Part shown: positions 48,626 through 58,397 of the stretch, piece by piece
Layout: every line of letters begins with the position of its first letter
Position numbering within the stretch: the first letter of the stretch is position 1
Source of the DNA: Nostoc sp. HK-01
GTDB lineage: Bacteria; Cyanobacteriota; Cyanobacteriia; Cyanobacteriales; Nostocaceae
Direction of reading: 5' to 3'
Length of the DNA: 64,000 nt
Assembly (NCBI GenBank): GCA_003990705.1
Contig: AP018318.1
Location: 2,917,501 to 2,981,500 of the forward strand
Made by a program: the position numbers and the translations under genes
Notes under the pieces: generated by a model
The model's database searches: none
The model's input: only the letters and a program-made list of their open reading frames with translations
What the model was told of the DNA's origin: nothing

Positions 48626-48651
48626 TTAGTATTAATTATGAAACAATTAAT

Positions 48652-49389
48652 TCAAGGGTTGGTTTCCAATTGCGGAGAATGAGTAGGACATTCAAATTTA
48701 TAACCTACGCCACGTACCGTCTGAATTAATGCTGGTTGGCTGGCATCAACTTCAATTTTCTTACGAATTTGACCGATATGTACATCTACAACCCGTTGGT
48801 CGCCAACATATTCATAGTCCCAAACCTCTTGAATTAGTTCGGCTCGTCGCCAAACCCGCCCAGGATGGCTGGCTAAAAAATGTAACAGGTCAAATTCTAA
48901 GGCTGTTAGGGGTACTGGTAGGTTGTTCAATGTCACTTCCCGACGGACGGGATCGATCATCAGTTTTTCAAATACTAGGCGTTTTTGTTCTGCCGTTGTC
49001 ACAACCCGTTTTCGCCGCAAAATAGCAGCAACTCTGACTTCTAACTCTCCTAAACCAAATGGCTTGGTGAGATAGTCATCAGCACCTTTAGCAAAGCCGC
49101 GAATCTTGTCAGCTTCATCCGCACGGCTAGTGAGCATGAGAACAAACACACCATTACGACTTTGCATCTCTTGGCAGAGGTTGAACCCGATAACGTCTGG
49201 TAAATTTACATCTAAAATTACCAAGTCAGGGTTAAATTGCTCGAATAGCGCTAAGGCTGTTTTACCATCCTCAGCCGCCTCCACCTGATAGTTCTGCTTA
49301 ATCAAAAAGCGTTGGATTAAGTTGCGAACCGCAGGGTCGTCATCAACTACAAGAATCTTGGCAGGAGCCATGACCATCACTTTGCACAA
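48652..49389 (-). CDS. OmpR-family response regulator
   Basis: 245 aa as found; MAPAKILVVDDDPAVRNLI is the likely start, about 5-7 residues in. Receiver domain with phospho-acceptor in LVILDVNLPD and the conserved lysine in DDYLTKPFGLGELEV; winged-helix DNA-binding domain in the C-terminal half (LTALEFDLLHFLASHPGRVWRRAELIQEVW and RVVDVHIGQIRKKI). No kinase partner is adjacent. Confidence 0.93.
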   Translation of the reverse strand: MCKVMVMAPAKILVVDDDPAVRNLIQRFLIKQNYQVEAAEDGKTALALFEQFNPDLVILDVNLPDVIGFNLCQEMQSRNGVFVLMLTSRADEADKIRGFAKGADDYLTKPFGLGELEVRVAAILRRKRVVTTAEQKRLVFEKLMIDPVRREVTLNNLPVPLTALEFDLLHFLASHPGRVWRRAELIQEVWDYEYVGDQRVVDVHIGQIRKKIEVDASQPALIQTVRGVGYKFECPTHSPQLETNP

Positions 49390-49933
49390 AAATTCGTAAG
49401 ATTAACAGGAGAATTGCGTATTTGGGATTGTTACACAACATTTGCTAGTGTTACCCGCACTTGAGATGCTGGTACTGTAATCGCTAGTTATAGCAGTTCT
49501 GTAACTTAGGAAAATTTCCTACTCCCAATTACTTGGTAATTTAAAGCTTTTCAATTTTAATATCGATATGCTTGTGGATACCACTAGTGATTGTGAAGCT
49601 AGTTCATCTAAATTGCCTCAAGGCACGGTAAATTGCCAAATTTGAAACATAAAAATTAATTTTTTCATAAAAAAATAAGTTTTAAGAAGTCTTAGTTCAA
49701 ATTCTAGAGTAAAGCCCTCACTGGTCAACGACATGAGGGGATACACGGAGTTCTAGCAATATGTTAAAGTTGCTATAGTTAAATTTCCTGGGTCAGTTTA
49801 ACTTACCCGTGCTACTATTCCTGGTAGAGCATATTAAGTTGCTGGCAACATTTGTTTAAATCTAGGCAAAACCTAAAGTTGTTTTCCAAAAAGCAAAATA
49901 CCGCCGCTGACTAAGGTTGAAGTGTAAACTCCC
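49390..49933. other. 544-bp intergenic region
   Basis: Promoters of the response regulator and the CPP1-like gene; no small gene or structured RNA recognised. Confidence 0.4.
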
Positions 49934-50560
49934 ATGAGCGATCAAAATCCCTACGACAAACTTGGGGTGTCCGAAGATGCAAGCTTTGATGAAATTCAGG
50001 ATGCTCGCAATCGCCTATTGGAGCAACACAGTGGCGATGCTAAGAGTCTGGAACTCATTGAAGCTTCTTATGACGCGATTTTAATGGATCGGTTACGGAT
50101 GCGTCAGGAAGGCAAAATCAAAGTACCTGAGCGAATCCGGTTTCCAGAACTACGAGTGCAATTTCCTCCTAAAGAAGTTTCCACTCCTCGTGAACAGTCA
50201 CCTGCATGGCTACAAAGAATATTAGATCAGCCAACAACGGCAGATGTACTGTTGCCAGGTGCTTGGTATTTGGGTTTGAGTGCTATCGGTATTTTTTATC
50301 CTGCCACGGGTGATCAAGTTTTACAGTTGGTGTTAGTGGTTGGGGTAGGTATTAGTGTTTACTTTCTCAATCGTAAAGAAGGTAAGTTTGGTAGAGCCGT
50401 TTTGTTAACGCTGATTGGTCTGATACTAGGCTTGATTATTGGCGGATTAGTTGCAAGCTGGCTTTTACCACAATTCAATTTAGGTAGGCTGAGTACTGAG
50501 CAATTTTCTACAGTGTTCACATTTATATTATTGTGGTTGATTAGTAGTTTTTTGCGGTAA
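49934..50560 (+). CDS. CPP1-like (DUF3353) J-like membrane protein
   Basis: 208 aa. N-terminal J-like domain (NPYDKLGVSEDASFDEIQDARNRLL) lacking the HPD triad, then membrane segments (about 105-125, 130-150, 155-175, 190-205). Matches plant CPP1, the chloroplast DnaJ-like protein that aids protochlorophyllide oxidoreductase. Thylakoid location is expected. Confidence 0.82.
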   Translation: MSDQNPYDKLGVSEDASFDEIQDARNRLLEQHSGDAKSLELIEASYDAILMDRLRMRQEGKIKVPERIRFPELRVQFPPKEVSTPREQSPAWLQRILDQPTTADVLLPGAWYLGLSAIGIFYPATGDQVLQLVLVVGVGISVYFLNRKEGKFGRAVLLTLIGLILGLIIGGLVASWLLPQFNLGRLSTEQFSTVFTFILLWLISSFLR

Positions 50561-50631
50561 GGTATAAAGCTTGAAATTATTTATGGGTAGCAGATGATTT
50601 ATGCTGTTACCCATTTTTTGCACAAGAGGCA

Positions 50632-51330
50632 CTATCTGAGAGCTAGAGTTCTATTCTCTAAGATGAGAGCCACTGCTGAACTTAAATCGGGAACAATTAA
50701 GTCGGGGTGGTACAGTTCTAGTTGAGTGCGATCGCGGATACCAGACTCGACTGCCATAACTTGAATATTATGTTTTTTAGCAGCAGTGATATCAGCTTCT
50801 GTATCTCCTACCATCCATGTATCAGCAGCGGGAGATAGTTCTTTTAATGCTTTTGCCATTAACATTGGCTTATCTTCGATGTCACGAGTCTTCACATAAT
50901 CGTTACTTAGGCAATAACAGCGATTTTCCGGGAAAAATCTCTCTAAATCAAATTTCTGGAAGGCGAAGTCTAATTCCCAGACTCTTCGCATTGTCATGAC
51001 TGCTAAATCAATTCCAGCTGCTTGAATTTTGAACAGTGCATCTACTGCACCTGGTACTAGGGTGTCATATTCAAAATAAGGTTGTGTATGTACTGTTTTC
51101 CGCCGCAGTTGAGAAAATTCTTGTGCTTGCACCTCATCCAGTCCGGAATTTAAAGCAATTTGGATTTCGGGAATGCGCGATCGCTTCTGTTGCCAAAATT
51201 CAGCTTTTTTTAGTTGGCGAACCGCTTGTCCTGGACGTTTAGTTTTTTCTAAACAATATTGATAAACGCGATAGTACCGTTCAGAAACATCAACAATGGG
51301 GCCGTCGAAGTCGGTAAATAGTCTTAGCAT
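50632..51330 (-). CDS. HAD-superfamily phosphatase
   Basis: 232 aa with the DFDGPIVDV motif I (7-15), a helical cap, and WMVGDTEADITAAKKHN late motif. Substrate unknown. Ends with a VALILENRTLAL tail. Confidence 0.82.
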   Translation of the reverse strand: MLRLFTDFDGPIVDVSERYYRVYQYCLEKTKRPGQAVRQLKKAEFWQQKRSRIPEIQIALNSGLDEVQAQEFSQLRRKTVHTQPYFEYDTLVPGAVDALFKIQAAGIDLAVMTMRRVWELDFAFQKFDLERFFPENRCYCLSNDYVKTRDIEDKPMLMAKALKELSPAADTWMVGDTEADITAAKKHNIQVMAVESGIRDRTQLELYHPDLIVPDLSSAVALILENRTLALR

Positions 51331-51425
51331 CGGCGGAATTTAAATGTTAATTTTTCTTAAGAGTAACTTACTTGTGTATCAATAGTCATCAATCAATATA
51401 TTTATATAAATATTTATTTTAAATT

Positions 51426-51452
51426 GTTGGGTTAAGCAATGCAAAACCCAAC
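51426..51452. repeat. GTTGGGTT hairpin repeat
   Basis: GTTGGGTT / AACCCAAC stem, a common dispersed repeat of filamentous cyanobacteria; lies between HAD and trpC genes. Confidence 0.5.
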
Positions 51453-51567
51453 TTCTTGATGGGTAAGACTAATTTAGAGGGGTAGAAAGGATGATTCAGA
51501 ACTAAAGTTGCGTGTCTGAGATTTTTTGTTGAAGCTGCCCATACACTAAATTAGTCCGATCATGCTA

Positions 51568-52425
51568 CTACTCTTTGAACGTTGAAGAATCAATATTCAG
51601 CAAACGGCGTACAGCTTGTTCTATATCTGTTTCTTTGATTAAAGATTCTCCGATTAAAACGGCGTTAGTACCGGCTTCAGCCATGAGGGATAAATCCGTA
51701 TTGGTATACAAACCTGATTCACTAACAACGATCGCACCTAAGTTTTGGATTTGCGATCGCCTGGCTGCTAGTAATCTTTGAGTTGTGCTGATATCCACGG
51801 TGAAGTCAACCAAACTTTGGTTGTTAATCCCAATCAAACGAACATCATCTAGCTGCAATACTCGATCCAGTTCCGCTAGGGTATGCACTTCTATTAAGGC
51901 ATTCATCCCCAAATAATGAATAATGCGTTGAAAATCTTGTAGTTGTCTATCTGTAAGAATTGCGGCTATCAGTAGAACTGCATCTGCACCTGCGGCTCGT
52001 GCTAAATAAATTTGGCAGGGATCAATAATAAACTCTTTGCAAAGCAGTGGTACTGATACTTTGTGGCGAATTATCCGCAGACTTTCAAAACTACCTTGAA
52101 AAAATGTTCTTTCAGTGAAAACAGAAATACAAGCAGCACCAGCACGTTGATATGCTTTGGCGATCGCAATAGCATCAAAGTCTGCACGAATCATGCCATA
52201 ACCCGGAGAAACTTTTTGAATTTCTGCAATCAGACTAGGATGATGAGGGCTTTGTTGTAAAGCTGTTAAGAAATCTCTTACAGTTGGCGCAGCTGTTAAC
52301 TGACGTTGCAAAGAAGCTAAAGACATGTGTTGTTGAATCTGTGCTACTTCTTGCTTTTTCTGCCACACAATTTCTCTTAACATCGGTTGGAGATGAGAAT
52401 TCACAGTAGTCATCGGATAAATCAT
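51568..52425 (-). CDS. trpC: Indole-3-glycerol phosphate synthase
   Basis: 285 aa, TIM barrel. Ring closure of CdRP to indole-3-glycerol phosphate in tryptophan synthesis. Visible: AEIQKVSPGYGMIRADFD (N-terminal motif), VPLLCKEFIIDPCQI, LIGINNQSLVDFTVD and VVSESGLYT. A four-residue upstream ATG/internal ATG uncertainty (MIYPMTT). A trpE fragment lies about 1 kb upstream on the same strand. Confidence 0.94.
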   Translation of the reverse strand: MIYPMTTVNSHLQPMLREIVWQKKQEVAQIQQHMSLASLQRQLTAAPTVRDFLTALQQSPHHPSLIAEIQKVSPGYGMIRADFDAIAIAKAYQRAGAACISVFTERTFFQGSFESLRIIRHKVSVPLLCKEFIIDPCQIYLARAAGADAVLLIAAILTDRQLQDFQRIIHYLGMNALIEVHTLAELDRVLQLDDVRLIGINNQSLVDFTVDISTTQRLLAARRSQIQNLGAIVVSESGLYTNTDLSLMAEAGTNAVLIGESLIKETDIEQAVRRLLNIDSSTFKE

Positions 52426-52632
52426 AAGTTGTAAAAAATTGGCAGATGAACTAAATCAGAAATTATGAAGCATTCACCTCAGCCAAACAAATCTTGCTGA
52501 GTAAAGTTGTTTTCACTAATCTTGGAAAGCTGAAGTTTTGGCATTTTTATAGGAAAGTTACAGTTACACCAAAACTTTTAGTGGAGTAACGAAACCCAAA
52601 ATCATCCAGGCTTTGTTGGGTAAAGCTCCCGC

Positions 52633-52676
52633 TACATGTTTTGAAATAGCCTATATAGGCTATTTCAAAACATGTA
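52633..52676. repeat. 44-bp perfect palindrome
   Basis: TACATGTTTTGAAATAGCCT with its exact inverse and no loop (centre at 52654/52655). It can form a 22-bp hairpin or cruciform. There is no T-tract on either side, so it is not an ordinary terminator. Confidence 0.9.
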
Positions 52677-52739
52677 AATTAGCCAGAAACATCTGGCCAA
52701 TGATTAAATTTCTTCTGGGTAGTTAAGCAAGTGGAGTTT

Positions 52740-53015
52740 TTAAGAGCGTACCCAATTTGATTTGATGTCAAAAACGCCTAATTTTTGTTCGGAATCTTTT
52801 GCTTCTTTTCGCTTTGCACCTTCAAGTAAGTAGTTATTTTTTAGGAGGCGAATGTAGGTGCGATATGGGATGTAATCTATAGGGTTATAACCAGAAAACC
52901 GGAGCATTAAAACACATGCCCAGGAATACTTACCGGCAATAATTGCTTTAACAATTTGTTCAACTTGTTCTGTATTAATTTTTTTGGCGTTTTGTAAATT
53001 GTCGAGTTGATGCAT
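52740..53015 (-). CDS. HetP-family protein
   Basis: 91 aa. The middle EQIVKAIIAGKYSWACVLMLRFSGYNPIDYIPYRTYIRLL matches the conserved core of HetP and its Anabaena paralogues, which act in the commitment to heterocyst differentiation downstream of HetR. Residues 1-18 are an asparagine/lysine-rich lead. Which paralogue cannot be told. Confidence 0.8.
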   Translation of the reverse strand: MHQLDNLQNAKKINTEQVEQIVKAIIAGKYSWACVLMLRFSGYNPIDYIPYRTYIRLLKNNYLLEGAKRKEAKDSEQKLGVFDIKSNWVRS

Positions 53016-53322
53016 AAAACCCTCTCTCTGGCTTTAAGCTCCAGATTTTATAGTTTGGATTGTCTCTAACACCAAAAACTCTGTTCAGGGTATCCGCCTA
53101 TTAGTTCACGGATATAAATAGGATGTAGTAAAGGCTATATAATCGATAGTTTCTTTCACAATTAAACAAATATTGTCAACCCATAAGCGCTGGGATTGAT
53201 TTGTTTTTATGTTTGGCATAGCTGACTGGGTGGCTGTTCACAGGCCTGAAAAAAGTTTTGACTCGGAACTACTTCAAATAAATCACCCTGGCTAAAGTAG
53301 TCAAGTGCCACCTCAACTAATT

Positions 53323-53652
53323 TCACCTACTAACCTGTTTCGTGGTCAGCGTTGTGTGTTGGTAGAAGACGTTGAACCCTATTTGCGTGGTAGATTGCTG
53401 GTGCTGCTTGTGATGTCTGGCGCGATCGCTTTGTGCCGAGAAAGTGAAAGCTTGTTCTCTGATGGTTAATTCCATTAGAGAATTCAAGTTAATTGCCCAT
53501 CTTTTATATCGTTCTGGATATTCGTAGCTGCTGGTAAATAAGCTTCTACGCTGAGAATCCAGGTGAAACAGGCTATCTGCTAAGGCAGTGTCCATTTTAA
53601 CTTTAGTGATAGTGCGCGATACACGAACATCGCCAAAGGTATTGTAGGTGGG
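53323..53652 (-). pseudogene. trpE (anthranilate synthase) N-terminal fragment
   Basis: The frame from 53652 to 53323 reads TYNTFGDVRVSRTITKVKMD then TALADSLFHLDSQRRSLFTS and YEYPERYKRW, the N-terminal region of cyanobacterial anthranilate synthase. A stop lies just before it, the 3' side drifts into unrelated sequence after about residue 60, and the glutamine/chorismate domains are missing. A decayed remnant. Confidence 0.7.
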
Positions 53653-54817
53653 TCAATCACAAATCATCGGCATTTTTTTGAAACTGTTGTAGGGAACATA
53701 GTGCGATCGCCTGATTTTCCAATTAATCTCGCTACCTCAACAAAACTAGTTTGACACTACAGCACAAATGAAATTTGAAAATAGGGGTGGATTAAATCAA
53801 CTAGCATTATGATCTGCTGAGTGAATTTAGAAATATCCTCCCCCTATCAATAAACCGTGTTGCAGAAGCTGCTTCTTTGTTAAGACTACTGAATATTAGG
53901 TCGCAGATATATGATCATTGTTTTGCTAGACCTATCTGTTTTTTCGCTCTTGCCATTGATTAAATTTTGTCAAGACTAAATATATCTCTGCTTGTTGGAA
54001 AAAATGCTGCAAATGCAATCTGGTTTGGAGTCATAACACTGTCTAGATAACCATAAATGTGTCAGTCTAACTTTGGTTTTTTTGTCCATTTCATGAATTT
54101 TATGTATTCTACAACACATTAAATCTTAATTTTTTTTATTTCTTCAGAGGGAAGTAAAGGCAATTATTTTACTTATTTTATCTGTTGATTTATCTTAATT
54201 ATCAAATTATTTATATCTTTAGATAGATGATTTAGTCTATTATTTTATAGTTAGATTCCATAGGGAGTAAAATTTAAAAAATCAATACAACATGAAAAAA
54301 GTAAGACTATAAAATACACATATATTTGACAAAAATATATTTTTGTGGATGAGCGATAAAAGTAAATATATGCGAGTTTACACCATGATAACTACACTAA
54401 GAGAATTTTTATTATATTCAATAATAATCTAAAATTGTTAGATAAATTTATACTATTTAGCTCTAGGAAAATACTAATTATTTATTAGATGGTATGAATT
54501 AAAAATACAGATTTTGATTAGGGAAATATGCTAATTCTCTTCTGAGAATTGCGATACATTGGCAATAAGAATGAAGTAATCTTTATCTTGTCTATATAAA
54601 AATCTTAATTTATAAAAAGAAATGTTTTTTCTCAGTAAAAAATCGAAGTGATATCTTTTTATTGGTAGAATATTTTTAAATAAATCAGAAATTTAAATTA
54701 TTTTTTAATTTCCCTTTGCTATTGCCATTAATGATTTACAGCCGGATTCAGCCTGTGAAAGTTGCCAATTCTCCGCTATATAGCTTTAGTGTCAAATAGT
54801 TAAAAGGAGTGCGGGAT
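53653..54817. other. 1.2-kb gene-poor AT-rich region
   Basis: No gene or repeat recognised. Very AT-rich in the last half, as in promoter or decayed DNA. Confidence 0.5.
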
Positions 54818-56095
54818 ATGAATACTAACGGCTACGCGTTAGTTCTTTCCATCTCGAAATCGGTGCTAAAGCCACAATCCGAGTTGTGGGGATTTAACTA
54901 CTTTTGTAGGTGTAAGAGTGATGAAATAGTAGAGTTAAATATGCACACTTTGATTGAGGAATTAAAACAGGTTAACAAACATTTACTGCAAGAAATTGTA
55001 GAACGGAAGCAGAAGGAGGCAAGTTTAGAAAAATCTGTCACTTTACTTCGTTCTATTTTGGAATCAACGGCTCATGGCATGATTGCAGTTAGTTTAGAGG
55101 AAGATATTGTTAGTTTTAATCAACAATTTGTCCAGATGTGGCAGATACCCAACTCTCTGACAATATCGAGACATAGTTTTCCATGCCAAGCTTTTTTTGA
55201 GAATCAACTCAAACAGCCGCAACTATTTCGGGATTCGATGTGGGAAATGAAGTGTGATTGTCAGAGCGATCGCTACGATATTCTAGAGTTAAAGGATGGT
55301 AGAGTCTTCGCTCAATACTCTAAACCGCAGAAGGTAAATCACGAAGTGATTGGTAGAGTTTGGAGTATTTGGGATATTTCCGAACTGAGCCAAGCTTTAG
55401 AACAGTCTAAACAACTGGGTGAATTGAGAGCGCAATTTTTATCTATGCTTTCTCATCAATTACGTACACCGCTGAATGTAGTTTCATTTTCTAATAGCTT
55501 ACTCAAGAGACACATCTATGAATGGACAGAGGAAAAAACTAAACCATTATTAGATCGCATTCAAATAGCTGTAGAACAACTCAGCAAAATGCTAGACGAC
55601 ATTATTTTTTTTGCTAAAGCAGAAGCGGCTAAACTCCACTTTGAGGCTAAACCACTGAATGTAGTGCGGTTTTGTCATGAGATTGTGGCACAAGTCCATA
55701 CCTACAGTAGCGAAAACAGAATTAATTTTGTCAGTCAAGATTGCTCTTTTACTGCCTTTTTCGATAAAAAATTGCTGGAGCCAATACTGAAGAACTTGCT
55801 CGACAATGCAATCAAGTATTCTCCATCAGGTGCTGTGGTGGATTTCCAACTTTCATGGGAACAAGAGACAGTGATTTTTCAAGTCACGGATAGAGGTATT
55901 GGTATTCCCACAGCAGATAAAGCGCGGCTATTTGAACCATTTTATCGAGGTAGTAATATTGCGAATCTACCGGGTACTGGACTAGGACTAGCAATTGTGA
56001 AAACTCTGGTTGACTTACACGGTGGTCATATTGATATGAAAAGTGAAGTTGGTGTAGGCACAACTTTTACTATTATGCTGCCATCAGTGAAATAA
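54818..56095 (+). CDS. PAS sensor histidine kinase
   Basis: About 425 aa from ATG 54818 (AAAAGGAG at 54802-54809, 8 bases upstream; a GTG at 54809 is less likely). Soluble. Coiled coil near 45-75, PAS domain about 75-195, HisKA with LSMLSHQLRTPLNVV, HATPase with NLLDNAIKYSPSGA and PGTGLGLAIVKTL. The next gene begins 5-50 bases downstream and encodes a response regulator, likely its partner. Confidence 0.9.
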   Translation: MNTNGYALVLSISKSVLKPQSELWGFNYFCRCKSDEIVELNMHTLIEELKQVNKHLLQEIVERKQKEASLEKSVTLLRSILESTAHGMIAVSLEEDIVSFNQQFVQMWQIPNSLTISRHSFPCQAFFENQLKQPQLFRDSMWEMKCDCQSDRYDILELKDGRVFAQYSKPQKVNHEVIGRVWSIWDISELSQALEQSKQLGELRAQFLSMLSHQLRTPLNVVSFSNSLLKRHIYEWTEEKTKPLLDRIQIAVEQLSKMLDDIIFFAKAEAAKLHFEAKPLNVVRFCHEIVAQVHTYSSENRINFVSQDCSFTAFFDKKLLEPILKNLLDNAIKYSPSGAVVDFQLSWEQETVIFQVTDRGIGIPTADKARLFEPFYRGSNIANLPGTGLGLAIVKTLVDLHGGHIDMKSEVGVGTTFTIMLPSVK

Positions 56096-56100
56096 AAGTT

Positions 56101-56997
56101 TTGAATGAGTTTTTTCAACCTGCCACAAATCCTAGTAGTAGAACAATGATGCACACATCGTCGCCAACAATTCTAGTCATTGAAGATGATGCTGTTACCC
56201 GCAATCTCTTCTTAGACAGTTTACAAGCTGAAGGTTATGACACAATCGGTGCAGAAAATGGTCGTATTGGTATTCAACTAACACAAGAGCATTTACCAGA
56301 TTTGGTGATCTGCGATATCTTAATGCCAGATATGGATGGTTACGATGTTTTAAATGCTTTGCGTCAAGACCAACTGACAGCGATTATTCCTTTTATTTTT
56401 CTGACCGGTAGCGATACTAAGGATGCTTTACGTAAAGGGATGGAGTTGGGTGCGGACGATTATCTGACCAAACCTTTAACTGTTGAGCAATTGTTGAGGG
56501 CGATCAATATTCGATTGGAAAAACAAGCTCTGCTTAGGTATTGGTATGCTACTCAAACACATCAAATATCGCAATCTATACCTGCAAATATCGCGGTGTC
56601 GAACACTCCTGAGCCATTTTTCCCTTCGGTTCCTCAATTCCAAAAAGTTTTCGACTACATTGAAGCTAATTATCACCAAGGAATTACCTTAGCTAAAGTT
56701 GCTGAGGCGGTGGGTTATTCCCGGGCTTATTTAACTAATAGAGTTGCGAAACACACAGGAGAAACTGTCAATGGATGGATTGTTAAGCGGCGAATGATGG
56801 CGGCGCGTTCTTTGTTGAAGAATACTAACCAAACCGTTGAGCAAATTGCTCTGGCTTTAGGTTATCAAAATGCTTGTCACTTTTCTCGCCAGTTTCGACA
56901 GCATCATGGCATACCTCCCAAACATTGGCGAAAAAAGCAGGAGTTTTTTAATACTTGCACTCAGTTGGAAAAGTGCTTACCTGTTGTTCAAACATAA
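56101..56997 (+). CDS. Response regulator with AraC-type DNA-binding domain
   Basis: 298 aa from TTG at 56101; an ATG at 56146 (MMHTSSPTILVIEDD) is likely the true start. Receiver (phospho-acceptor in LVICDILMPDMDGYD; conserved lysine in DDYLTKPLT), then a two-helix AraC/XylS domain (about 200-285: ITLAKVAEAVGYSRAYLTNRV and TVEQIALALGYQNACHFSRQF). Directly downstream of the histidine kinase. Confidence 0.92.
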   Translation: MNEFFQPATNPSSRTMMHTSSPTILVIEDDAVTRNLFLDSLQAEGYDTIGAENGRIGIQLTQEHLPDLVICDILMPDMDGYDVLNALRQDQLTAIIPFIFLTGSDTKDALRKGMELGADDYLTKPLTVEQLLRAINIRLEKQALLRYWYATQTHQISQSIPANIAVSNTPEPFFPSVPQFQKVFDYIEANYHQGITLAKVAEAVGYSRAYLTNRVAKHTGETVNGWIVKRRMMAARSLLKNTNQTVEQIALALGYQNACHFSRQFRQHHGIPPKHWRKKQEFFNTCTQLEKCLPVVQT

Positions 56998-57014
56998 ACA
57001 GGCCAGCAATAATT

Positions 57015-57332
57015 TTAATTATTCTTTGGCTGAGACAACTGCTGGATTAATAGTTGCACACCCAAAGCTATTAATCCGAGCGCTACTATTCCAAATATCC
57101 CACTGCCTAAAGCAACTATACCAACTACTAAGGTACGTACCGCAGAGGTAATTTTGATGACTAGTTCATTAGTAGAATGGACGGGTTTGCTGGCAAAGGA
57201 AGTTGCGATCGCAATCATCAGCGAATATAAAGCATAAGCCATTCCACTGGAAATTATGGCACCTGTAATGCAGCGTAGTGGTGATGCTTGCGCCTGGGTT
57301 GCTGTTTCTTGTGGTGTAATGTTTTCACTCAT
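57015..57332 (-). CDS. DUF3082 membrane protein
   Basis: 105 aa with three hydrophobic segments (about 20-45, 65-85, 82-100); cyanobacterial family, often next to ispE and rsmA as here. Starts 30 bp downstream of ispE on the same strand, so likely in one operon with rsmA-ispE. Function unknown. Confidence 0.8.
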   Translation of the reverse strand: MSENITPQETATQAQASPLRCITGAIISSGMAYALYSLMIAIATSFASKPVHSTNELVIKITSAVRTLVVGIVALGSGIFGIVALGLIALGVQLLIQQLSQPKNN

Positions 57333-57361
57333 AAAACTGTTCCCTATAACCTGTTCCCTTC

Positions 57362-58321
57362 CTAAGATGCTATCTGAATGCCGTGGGTAATGGTGCGAGT
57401 CACGAACAATTCTAAATCTTCATTGGGTATTGCTTCTCTAATGTATTGTTTCACGGCTTGGGCTTGTGGTTCAGACTCAATAATTGCAAAGACACTCGGC
57501 CCGGAACCAGACATCATTGTTCCTAAAACTCCTGGTTGAGTTGCAAAAAGTTCGCGTAGTTGCATAACTTGGGGATGAGCAGGTAAAACAACACGCTCTA
57601 AGTCATTGTGCAGTTTTTGGGCAATTTCGGCTGCATCTTTATGCACAATGGCTTTGACTATTTCACCAGAATGAACTGCGGCGGCGCGTGCTGCTAAATC
57701 TTCGGTAGTTTTAATATAGGTATGACCAAATTCTTGACGATAGGTTTTGTATGCCCAAGGTGTAGAAATTTCTAGACTGCGATATTTGGCTAATACTATA
57801 TATATATGATCTAAATTTGGCAGTGGCGCAAGTTGTTCACCTCTACCTGTGGCGATCGCTGTCCCACCTGCGACACAAAATGGTATATCTGAACCTAGGG
57901 TAGCGCCCAATTCTTCGATTTCTGTTTGGGTAAGTCCCAAGTTCCAGAGTAAATCTATTCCTACCAAAACTGCTGCGGCGTTTGTTGAACCTCCCGCCAA
58001 CCCAGCCGCGACGGGGATGTTTTTCTCCAGTGTAATTTCCACTCCACCATGTTTAGCCCAAGCTTCGGGAAATTGTGTCGCCATCAGTTCGGCGGCGCGA
58101 TATACCAGATTAGTTTTATCTGTGGGGACTTGGGGATGGTTACAGTGAACGCGAATAGTTTCGTCACTGATGGCGCGAATATTAATTCGGTCGGCGAGGT
58201 CGATGCTTTGCAAAATCATGACTAATTCATGATAACCATCAGCGCGATCGCCGATGATTTCTAAATACAAATTTATTTTGGCAGGAGCAATTAAACTGTA
58301 GGAACGCATGTTCAAAAACAT
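57362..58321 (-). CDS. ispE: 4-diphosphocytidyl-2-C-methyl-D-erythritol kinase
   Basis: 319 aa (the natural start is likely MRSYSLIAPAKINLYLEI, four residues in). GHMP kinase of the MEP isoprenoid pathway. Motif 1 APAKINLYLEI, motif 2 PVAAGLAGGSTNAAAVLVG (about 95-115), C-terminal GTMMSGSGPSVFAI. Confidence 0.95.
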   Translation of the reverse strand: MFLNMRSYSLIAPAKINLYLEIIGDRADGYHELVMILQSIDLADRINIRAISDETIRVHCNHPQVPTDKTNLVYRAAELMATQFPEAWAKHGGVEITLEKNIPVAAGLAGGSTNAAAVLVGIDLLWNLGLTQTEIEELGATLGSDIPFCVAGGTAIATGRGEQLAPLPNLDHIYIVLAKYRSLEISTPWAYKTYRQEFGHTYIKTTEDLAARAAAVHSGEIVKAIVHKDAAEIAQKLHNDLERVVLPAHPQVMQLRELFATQPGVLGTMMSGSGPSVFAIIESEPQAQAVKQYIREAIPNEDLELFVTRTITHGIQIAS

Positions 58322-58329
58322 TAAGGATT

Positions 58330-58397
58330 AAGTGTGAAGTCTGAAGTGTGAAGTCTGAAATGAATACTTCATACTTCACACTTCATGCTTCCCACTT
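58330..58397. repeat. GAAGTGT/ACTTCAC heptamer repeats
   Basis: Direct copies of GAAGTGT/GAAGTCT followed by inverted ACTTCAC/ACTTCAT copies form a hairpin between rsmA and ispE. The repeat enters the 3' end of rsmA (last residues SMKCEV). Confidence 0.6.

Noticed and set aside
53323-53595. Functional 90-aa gene
   Set aside because: It is the N-terminal piece of TrpE with no start upstream in the true gene and a drifting 3' end.
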